Below are positions 10,616 through 20,400 of a stretch of 64,000 nt of DNA, piece after piece (position 1 is the stretch's first letter; each line of letters begins with the position of its first letter). The position numbers and the translations under genes are program-made. Under the pieces are notes generated by a model. The model searched no databases. It was not told the origin of the DNA and was given only the letters and a program-made list of their open reading frames with translations. Origin of the DNA: Mesaphorura yosii (taxonomy: Eukaryota; Arthropoda; Collembola; Poduromorpha; Tullbergiidae); NCBI GenBank assembly GCA_009869945.1, contig WIXG01000112.1, positions 1-64,000 on the forward strand, given 5' to 3'.

Positions 10616-12456
10616 TTAACTTTCCGTGGACTTTCCACCACTGCCAGCACCTGATTTCGAAGAGCTTTCATTTTTGCGAGGACGGCCAAAGCCCAAATCG
10701 CAAACAATCGTCAGGAAATAGTCGGAGAACTGAACTTGCAAGGAAGACAAGATTAAGCACACAACCTGACAACAAGCACAAAGACGATGTGCTCAACCCA
10801 CATGTCGCTAAAGTAAATGGTGATGTTGACGAGTGAGCTGTTTGACCTCGTGAAGCCCAGCGAGGTCGTGATCTGAGTGTAGGTCCTCTGAAAGCAAATC
10901 AGATCACTCCATTGTATTTTCTGGCCTGTCACTCCGAAAATCAGAGAGAAGCTCTTCGGTTTGTATCATATTGCCCCAAATGCCCGTCCAACCTGCTTGC
11001 ACGGTTCCGGGCACTTGGCATTGCAGTTATTCCATGCTGTGCTGTTGTTGATGACCGAGTCGAACGTCTCCATGAAGCTCTCAATCGTCTCCCGCATGAT
11101 ACAAGCTTTGAATCGAATGATTGCATGAGCGGAGCCCTAAAAAGCAGAAAATACAGAAATCAGACATTTTCTCTACGTGAGAAGGGCAAAGCACGAGATG
11201 CTTGACTTACCTGCACGATGCGCTGTCGTTGTTGTTATTGCTGAACCTTACCAAATCATACACAAAGCTCAGAATGCACCTGCGCTGGCTGTAATTCTTT
11301 GCAGTTTCACAAAAATTCCGTTTTAAATCGTTGACACGATCGAATTCTTTCATTTGGAGGGCGAATATGGCAGCGGATCCATGATTGATGTTAATTCCAG
11401 TGATTTCGAAGAGAGGAAGTTCCTTGGGGTCGTGAATGTAAACGAAAAACGTTAAACGAAAAAACGAATTAAATAATGCAACAAAAGAAAATGATGCTAC
11501 TGTCCGAACGCCGCAAACGCCGAATGCATCCATTGCTAAGCTTGCCCGAATTCCGCTTCCGATGCCCCATTTGTCCCATAAAAGTGGGTCCACCTGAATT
11601 TCGAACGCGTTCGAGTCGCCAGCATTCCGAATTGTCTCAGCTAACGAGAATACAAAGTCGGTCACGTTAATTCAAAAGCCATTGCCCGTAAATTAACTTA
11701 CTGGCTTGGAATGTGAAGCATCGGCCCAGTGACGTGATTGTCCTGTCCCATTTTCCACTGTCTTCTGTCCCTGGACTGCAGTCGTAGTGCTTTTTGTACT
11801 GACACTGCACATAAAGTGAAGATTAGTATCCCAAATTAGACTGGAGTGGAGAATTCAATCTTACCATTTTAATAATGGCCTCCGTATGAGTCGCCAGATT
11901 ATATGGAATATCCCACGAGCAGGATTTTTCTTCGGGTTTGCAACCGACCCGATCCACGCCGAATTTCTTGAGGAGACTAGCTCGAAATTTGTAGCTCGAG
12001 TAAATTGTCATCAGCGGAAAAGAAAGTTCGGGCTCGTACTAGGAAGCCAAGACAAGAGACAAGTAATAGGACATTAACATTGTCATTGCATTAGGTTGAC
12101 ATTACAATTGCTCATTAATAATTAAGTCCACTCACTGCCAGCTTAACAGTCGATGACTTGAGTGGATCAATCAGTCGACTGATACGGTCAGCAGTTTGCT
12201 ACTTAAAGAGCCCAAACGAGAAAAGAAACAAAACAATCCAAATCAGACGTCGAGGTAAGCTGACACCGTTGAATGTTTTCCAAAAGTTGGGTATTTCCAG
12301 TCTCTCCCTCCAAAGTTTTGAATTTGAATCGGAATATTTGTCACTGTCATTGGTGCTCTCATTTTGGCCTTCACTTTCGCCTTCGCCAAGAGCTTTGTGC
12401 TTCTTTCGACGCGGAAGTGGAAGCGAATATCGTTTTCGTTTTCGCTTGCTTTTTCT
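10616..12456 (-). pseudogene. pickpocket-like DEG/ENaC channel, probably a pseudogene
   Basis: Coding blocks (minus strand): 12456-12136, 12038-11865, 11804-11702, 11640-11211, 11136-10993, then 10887 toward 10616. They give in order a cytosolic lead-in and first membrane segment (PNFWKTFNGVSLPRRLIWIV, LFLFSFGLFK), an ectodomain start (STVKLAYEPELSFPLMTIYS), the LGRCFTF motif (family GxCyxFN), VYIHDPKELPLFEITG, YSQRRC, and a late Cys cluster NCNAKCPEPC followed by LVNITIYF. This order is diagnostic of amiloride-sensitive sodium channels. Damage: an in-frame TAG at 12201-12199 right after the first membrane segment; phases that disagree by one base between the fourth and fifth blocks; no ATG found upstream of block one (a TGA precedes it); and a stop soon after CDLGF, before the GLxLGxS pore/second membrane segment should appear. 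Other junctions keep phase, so decay is recent. A start or end exon outside my reading is possible. Confidence 0.7.
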
Positions 12457-13733
12457 TCATGCTTGCGTTCTGGCGATGGAGATTCTTGCTGGACGAACTC
12501 AAACTCAGGTCAAAGCCTGCGTAATTCATCCTCCTTCAAGTGCGATTCCTGGACTATTTTCGGACAGGAAGCCAAGTGACAAGTACCAAGCCGTCTGGGC
12601 CGACCGACTTGTCAAGCGATTGTGAAGTGAATTCACAAAATTCACAATTCACACCTTCTGGAACGCCTGGCTGTGATTCTGGGCATTGTAAATCGTAAAA
12701 TGTCGCATTGCAAAGGAGCCGACCGACGGCTAATGGTGTTGACACATTTTGACACTTGTCATAATGAGAAAGTTCATCACTTTTTCACACCTTCGTTTCA
12801 AAGGACGGGATTTGTTGGTTTCATTGTCAAATGAGTTGTCAATAAATTGAATAAATGCTGCGAACACCTGCAGCATGTATTCAATTGGAGCAGATGCAGC
12901 TGCTCCAATTTAGCATCTTTAATTAGTCGTTCGCAATCTCCAGGCAGAATCTGAGATTTTTATCAATTTTGTCAATAAAAACTGGACTCTCGTCCATCAG
13001 AGTTTCTGATGTACTCAATATTTAACCCGTGCCGTGCTCGATTCACAGTCAGTATTCAATGTGATTTACCGATTATATGAATATAACGAATTACGATGGC
13101 ATTGATTTTGACATAAAGAAAAGCACTGCAAAGCACAGCACAGCGCAGTTGGATTTGGTCGTGGACTTGGACTCGCATTTCAAAGAAACCAAACCAAACA
13201 CAATTTGTCGGCAAATCCGCCTTTGATCTTTACTTTTTTCATTCCATTTCTTTCTTTCTGTCGCCGCACTCACAAATGAAGTGTAGTTTACGTACGCTGG
13301 AGTGCAATACACTCGCGTACGCACTAACACTGGCACTGGCAGTAAGTACGTAAAGTAGTTAGTAATAGCAAACGGGTGCGACTGCGACTTTGTTCTTGTG
13401 TCTTGTCTTGTCTTTTCTTGTCCTCCCGTGCCGTCTTCGGTTGTCCCTCTAATGGCATACCCTGTCCTGCCCTCAACCGTGTCTGAGTCTGAGCCGTCCG
13501 TGCCTATGTATTTGCTCCTCTCCTGTTAATCGCTGTCAATTTTCGCTGTTCATGTTCGTTCCTTACACAACGCCGTGCCGACAGAAAGTGGTCACTCGTT
13601 TCATTAGTTTTGGATCTTAGCATTTCAGTCTCACCTTCGGATTCGACTCAAGCGGAGCCTCGCGCTCGCATCTCATTTTGCTCGTTTATCTTTTGTGGAA
13701 ACGTGATCGTGATCCCAAATCAGAAATTTTGCA
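12457..13733. other. intergenic region between divergent genes
   Basis: No supported gene is seen. The region separates the minus-strand channel relic from the plus-strand C13-like gene and should contain the latter's promoter and 5' UTR. The direct upstream part (13340-13600) is rich in CTTGT- and CTG-type short repeats. I could not place a transcription start. Confidence 0.4.
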
Positions 13734-16700
13734 ATGTCCCCCGCCAAGTGCAGAGCATTTCTCGCGATCAGTTTTGTGATGCTCGCAGCTGCCGTCAGCG
13801 TCAGCGCCAGCCCGTACACGTACGCCCAGCCACGCCGAAGAGAAAGCACCATCACGAACGACTGGTACGAAACCGTGCCGTCGTCGTCGTCATCGCTCGA
13901 AAGCGACGATTTCACCTCAGCATCAGCAACGACGATTTCAGACGCCCAGATTCTGAAATGGACCACCTTCGCCCTGCGTTTCTTCGACTATAACCGCTGC
14001 ACACTCGCGAATATCGGGTCGGACGACGAATGCTCGAAGCTAGCATCGATACAAAAATCGCAGATTGCTGTGTACGTCGGCTACGACCGAGACACGGCGG
14101 CGGCTGCCCGACGGACCGCGGCATTGAACGCTCGAAACAACAATGTGGTCTCGACAATTGTCAGTGACGAAGAAGGCTACAAGAAGAAACGGGAGGAGCT
14201 GCTCACGTTAACACTCCTGAAAAAGAGCGTGCTGGGGCATTCCGAGACCCACTCGTCGTCTGAGATGCTGTCCTCGTTGAATGCACGTGCAGGCGTGGGC
14301 GTCAGCGCGGTCGGAAGAAGGAAAGTAGTCGCAATTCTTCCGGACTCGACAAACACGAAAGCCAGTGGCGAACACGACGCCGTCCTCGTGCTCGATCCGT
14401 ACCCGTACGCGAATTTCGGACATTTAGTGGCCCTCTTCTACGTTGACTTTGCCACGGACTCGAAGAGCTGCAAAGGTTCGCATCAAGCCTACGCATCAGG
14501 TCAGTTGTTGCTCTTTTTGTATTCCTCACTTATTTTGATTGAAAGACTCGACGAAGACGAAATGGACACCAAGAAACAGAAAACAGAAGGATTAGGACGA
14601 ATTAATAAAAGATACGGCTATCGACTATCGGCTTTCTTTGTGCGCTGCGCTAATGAAAGCAATTGCGGCCAATTTGTACTTTTGTGCTCTGCGCACTCGT
14701 TTCGACATAATGAAGTGACCAGTCGGACCGGTAAGGATCGAGCCGCTGGGATTACTAATTTTACATGGAAAAGGGGAAAAGTCAGTGCTGCAAGCAGTGC
14801 AAAGAAATGCAGCAGCGATCAGCGGCAGTTAAGGAGTTTTGGTGTTGAAAAGAATCGTTCCTTTGTGTCGGGCTGCTCGCGTCGTGGGAAAGCGACGGAC
14901 TTCAAAGGGGAAAAGGTGCCACGAGCCAGGCCGCCTTTGAAGTTGCCGACTTCAAAGGAAGCCGACACGGCGTGTATGCATAGGCGAGATGATAATGTAA
15001 TGTAATGCGGTCGGTCTCTTTTTGCTCTGCTGTGCCCCTGCCGCTGCCGTCGAAGTCGACTGTTGTTGAAAGAAAACAAGTAGTTGATAATAATCTCCTC
15101 AAATGGCCAGCAACCAGCAGCGGCAGCGGCACTTGCTTTGAGTTTATTAGGCAATGGCAGCGGCCATAAAAAACAAGCAGCAGAAGACCTTACACAACTG
15201 CTGAATGTCAACTCTTCTCGGAACAACCTTTCTTAATGGGCCGTTTTTATTCTCAACCGCTTGTCAATTCGATTTCGAGATTTCGACTTCGACTCTTTTC
15301 AACAATTTGTCAACACTTTGCCTTGTCTTTTGCTTCTGCAGACGGTACGTGCATCTCTGTCGCAAAGAAGCCGCGATGCCCCAACAAACTGGAGCGGCAT
15401 ACGGCCGGCTACGCTCCACGACGCTGTCACATCGATTTTATCCCGACGGTCCACGCTTCAGGGCCAGCCTCAGTCTCGTCTTCGTCTTCATCTTCTGATA
15501 ACACAAACGCCAATTTAATTGACTGCCTCAACTTGCCAGGATTCACGACCTGCCCGAAATTCCGTCCTCCGCAGGACACGCAAACGATTCTCTGCGACGC
15601 GACTCACACAAACACGAAACGCTGCGAGACGAGCCACTCCGTCGTTGGAGGACGATGCAAACTCTTCCAAACCTGCGATCGTGGAGTGCTCATCGGTGGT
15701 GGGTGGAATCGCCTTCACTCAGGCATGCAGTCGAACGAGAACATGATGGTCATGGAGTCGATGCTCCTCCGACTTGGATTCGCACAGGAGAACATCAAAG
15801 TATTTTATGCGAATGGTGGCACGCCCGCATCAGCTGCGAAGCCAAAATACTTCTCTTCGGCCATGAAAACGGGCCTCCGCGGCCACATTCGGACGCTCTG
15901 CGAAACGAAGCACTGCGCAGACTCACTTTTTATTTACCTGAACAATCCAACCACGACAGACGGCGATTTTCTGCTGTGGGACATCGATTCGAATGGAATT
16001 GTAAGCGAATATTCGTACTCACGTCTAAGTTTTATGTGTTTCAGTAGTTTTGATTTGAGCCTACCCACTTTGAAGGCTGGTGAACTCGACGTTTACACGA
16101 CAAACGAATTCTTCTCGGATATCTCAAACTGTGAAGCGAATCGCGTCGTTATCGTCGCTGATCAGAGCAACACCGATATTTTGATGTCGTTACTCAAAGA
16201 TTCAACCGAACACCAAAACGTGGTGCTGGTCACGGCTGGCTTTCACAGTCAGGTGACGAGCAACGGAGAGCTGACGAGTATCTGGGCGAATCGCACGCAT
16301 TCAATGAGTTGCCTCCAGCACGTTTATCAGGTAAGATAAACTGGAAACTCATCGGCATGCACACGAAGGAGCCACGAGACGAATGGCAATGGACATAATT
16401 TTACTAAATTCTGATTCTCCAGACGGCAATTTTACGAATGAAAGATTCGATTCCAGAATTTTACGACTCATCACAGATTAATTCGTTCAAAATCAGTCTG
16501 ATTGGAGCTCCGTGTGACCTGAACCCGTCCCTCACGTCGGGTGAACTACGATCTCTGTATCAAGGTAATTATTGCATATAAAATTACTTAAATTACGTTA
16601 CCGATCGTGAATCGTGAAAGTAAACCAACGGTTCTACGTTCTCTCATACAGGATGTCAAAACATTCCCACCAGTGTCTGGTTTTCGTTAAAGTTTGGAGA

Positions 16701-16791
16701 CCACTCCGACCCCGAAGAGGAGTACGACTCAAATCAGAGCCGAGACCGTGACGGCGACACGAACGTGTCAGGAAGTCGGAGGACGCAGTAA
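13734..16791 (+). CDS. secreted legumain/C13-like protein without catalytic residues
   Basis: Exons 13734-14499, 15342-16330, 16423-16564 and 16652-16791 join in phase to 2037 nt, 678 aa. The ATG at 13734 opens a signal peptide (hydrophobic AFLAISFVMLAAAVSVSA). The first ~260 aa are Ser/Ala-rich and lead into a block ending DPYPYANFGHLVALFYVDF, which I do not recognise, then a Cys-rich segment. The second exon carries a fold like peptidase C13 (legumain/GPI8): GVLIGGGWN, then ENIKVFYANGG, SLFIYLNN, NRVVIVADQSNTD and NVVLVTAGF match the legumain beta strands in order. The catalytic His normally after FIYFTD(HG) and the Cys of EACESGS are absent (NNPTTT; ADQSNT). It is therefore probably a non-enzymatic secreted protein. 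The C-terminus is acidic and polar. Reading continues without an intron at 16000; an alternative 76-nt intron to 16077 is possible. Gene structure is secure; the fold assignment is by eye. Confidence 0.75.
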
Positions 16792-16952
16792 AGTTCGACC
16801 ACGATCCGCGATAACGACAGAGCATCCGAATTACTACGCCGACATGAAATACGAAATAGTATTCAATCATTTATGAAATTCAGTGATAAATGCCAAACTT
16901 ACTAGCAAGCATACGTTAGAATAGAAGGTAAGAAATTGTATAAACTGTGCAT

Positions 16953-16958
16953 AATAAA
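16953..16958 (+). promoter_or_regulatory. poly(A) signal of the C13-like gene
   Basis: AATAAA 162 bases after the stop codon at 16791, in the gap to the convergent PNUTS gene, is well placed for the 3' end. Confidence 0.55.
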
Positions 16959-17403
16959 ATCACAGAATAGTTCGAGAATACAGGCTGACCTTTATTGAAT
17001 TGGATTATGAAAGTCTCGATTTTCACTGGTCGTCTCGTCACAAAGTATTATTCAAACTTGTGATTCGTAATTGACTCGTCTGCTTAGTTTATTAAACAAA
17101 TTCGATTTTTCCTTAACATAAGGCCTTAACGATAGCTTCAATCAGTCATTAATAGTCAAATAGAAGTAAAAAATGAAGTTAACCCAGTTACTACTAAAGG
17201 AACTAATTAGTAGACGAAAGTAATGCAAAAGACTAATGAAGTCCAAGGTTAAAATACCCGTAACGAAATCTTATCGTTTGGACTTGTTAGAATAACATTG
17301 AACTTAACTTATGGAGTGCGACGAAATTAGGTGCCACTGACGAACTGACCAACGAACACATAAAATCACTTAAATCACAAACTCGTACTCAGGGACAAGC
17401 TAT

Positions 17404-20400
17404 TTAATTCCTCTTAAGCGGTGGACGTTGGCGTGGTCCAATGGTCATTCGGAAAGGTTGCCTCGAGTAGCCCGCAGGAGGTGGCGCGATGGTATTCAAA
17501 ATAGTGGGAGGAGGCACAATTGCAGGAGGTCGTATCGAGGTCTCTTTTGAAAGCGATTGTGGGATGCTGGGGACCGGAACGGGAGGTGGGGGCACTGGTT
17601 GTGGAGGAAAGAACGTTGTTTGGTAAGGCACTGGTGACGGGGGAACTTCACCTGGCGGAAATAAGACGGGAAGAACGCCAACCTGTGAAGGTAATGCTGT
17701 CGTGTAATTCAGATGGTAGTCTGGTATCACTTGCGGTGGAGTGCTCTGTTGACCAGTATTTGCTTGGTACCGAGGATCAGTTTGGAGGTATCCAGGAAGG
17801 TCAGGATAAGTCTGCTCTGGGAACAAGTAAGGGTACGGTGAAGGGGGAATTGGAAAATGAGGACTTGGACCAGCTGCTGGGACGGTTGGGGCGCTAAATG
17901 ACGTTTGCTCTGTAACTTCTTCAAATGACTCGTCATACGAATTTCCCCATCGAGATTTCCGGTGACGGCTCGGACCAGGTCTTTGATCATTTTGCATATT
18001 TAGATCAAACGATCCGGATTCTGGGTAAGGACTGCGGCTGGAAGTTGACGAGTGCGGAGAGCTAACGTAGGAATCTCGATCCATTCTTCGGAATCGGTCG
18101 TTCACTTCATGTTTTTCATGACGGTGCTGATTCGAAGTCGTGCTGTCTACCATCGGAGTTTCAACTGCCATGTTCCCGATTCCGAAGAAAGGAATACCGG
18201 TAAAATCTTTGTGGCGTGTTTTCTTGCTGCCAGTGGGTATGATTCTGGGAAATTGCAAAACAAGAAGCTGAGACAGTATGCAAAAAAATCCAGACAGAAG
18301 TTGTTATGCACTTACATGGGTGTCGTCTTCTCGACATCCTCAGGATCGGGTTCAGCCGGGCTGCGGGGAATTTCTTGCTTCCAAAAATATATTGGTACAA
18401 GGACACGTTTTTCTCTTTCTTTCTGAATAGCCCTCTCCTTGCTCTTATTTGGTGGTTGAGGTTTGCCCGGAGGAAAGTCAATTAATCGAGGAGGTATCCA
18501 CAGAACTTGTTGATCCTTCGACATGATGGCGTGGTTTATCATTATTATCATTGTTTTCTCTTTCTCCATTTCTTGCTTCTGCATTTGAGAGAACGTTGGT
18601 AACTCCTTTCTGGTAACGTTGACCCGCTCCGACGCGTCCAATTCAAACTCATGAAGAGTTACTAGCTCAGAATCCGCTTTCCAGCGCAGAGTCTTTCTTT
18701 TCCTTTGTTCGTCTCGTACAAGTACGAGAATTCCCTTGGAGCCATCCAACTTTGAGGAGCTGGAACTGGTCGCGACATTTTCGTTTTCAATCACAGCAGT
18801 CGTGCTTAAATCTTCTTTGGGTGGCTGCTTTGCCTTGTCCGAAGACTCTTTACTCTTGCGCCTCTCCAGCATTTTCTTCTTGTGCTTATCCACCTTCTGG
18901 CGCCGATATGAGTTTAGATCCATTGCCTGTGAGTTAAGGACAATGTCAAATATACAGCTTTCTTGGCGCGCGGCATTTTTCCGAGACAGGGCACTGGAAG
19001 CCGGAGCTTTTGCGGTACTGCTACTAACGGCGGAGGTGCTAGACACAACATTCGCGTCAGGGCTCGCGCCAGCACCTTCCACGAGGTCGTTCACAATAGT
19101 TGAATGAAAATTTTTAGGCTGCGATTCCATCCTGCGTTGGTAATCTTGCTCGGCCTTCTGTTTGAGCACAGAAATTTTGTCTTCCTTCCGCTTCTCCTTC
19201 GACGAAGATAGAGCGCTCGTTTTGCTTTCAGAAGAAGATTTCTTCACATCCTTCTTGTCGTGGGTGAGAGCGTCAACATCTTCCTTTTTGACAAATGTGA
19301 AGTCAAAGTCAATGCTGTCGAATGGAGTCGTAAACTTCATGATCTTCTTCTCACCGGCTTGACGATCAGCTTCTTCATCGCTCTTACGCTTCAGTTTCGA
19401 AAAATCTTTTATATCTTGTATAAGATTTTCTGACGCATCCATCTTCGACCCATTTTCGTCTTGTAAAGGTAAATTATTGGGACCAAGTGGTAAAATGACG
19501 CTTTTGTGCCTGTGTTTGTGTTTCTTTTCTCTTCGGGCCTCTTCTCTTTCTACGTCTGCGCTCTCCTTCGCCTCCTTCTCGTCTCTTTTTGCAGCTGCGG
19601 AGGCCTCTTCTGTGTCTCCAATCATCTCATCGAGTAGTCCATCAGCTCTGCTTCGTTTCGTCTTGTAAACTTTTGGCATGTTCTTTACTTTCTCAGTATT
19701 TTCAGCGGTTGGTGAAATCTGGCTACTTGGAATATCCTTTGCAGTGGCGTTCAAGGGCATAGGCGAGGGCGTGGTTGAATTTTGCTGTGATTCAGTGTGG
19801 CTGGGAACAATTTTGGAAACTGGCTTAATTTGGATGGAATCTACAGCTCCGGGAATTCCGATCATGTCAATGAAACTGGCATTTTTGTTTGGCTTCGTAG
19901 GTTTTACATTCTCTGAAGGAGCAGGTGTCACCGGCTCAGCCTCTTTCGTTTTCGAAACTTCCCTTGACTTCTCCTTTTGTGCGCTGGACGCTTCAATGGC
20001 ATCCTCGGAAATAACTTCAATCCTCTTGAAACGCTTCATGATTATCTCATTTTCCTCTGCCGGCGCCTTTGCTAAGTTCTTCGACTTTGCCCTCATTAAC
20101 GATTCCTTTGCCTTTTCCACTTGCAGCACAAGTTCGTCCCGTTTCTTCGTCTCAATATCCTCTGCTGATAACTTTAACTTCTTCCGGTTTGACAGACTCG
20201 GTAGTCTGTTCTTCGTTTGAGGTACGTTCACTGATTTGGATTTCTTCGTTCCTTCCGGAAATTCGACCAAACTGACAGCATTCGACAGTTTTCCAATTCC
20301 CGCTCCTGTGACCGGCTTCTGCTTCTTCTTCGGTTCCACACACACAATTGGTCCGTTAGGCGGCGAAACGCGTTTTTTCTCCGCCGAAATCGCAGGTACT

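Noticed and set aside
14500-15005. Open frame continuing past the first exon of the C13-like gene
   Set aside because: A good GT donor at 14500 and an in-phase acceptor at 15341 restore the homologous frame; the extension has no similarity and looks like intron.
16001-16044. 44-bp intron ending at the TTTCAG before TAGTTTT in the C13-like gene
   Set aside because: Removing it puts a TAG stop directly after GGA-ATT; reading through or using 16077 keeps the frame.
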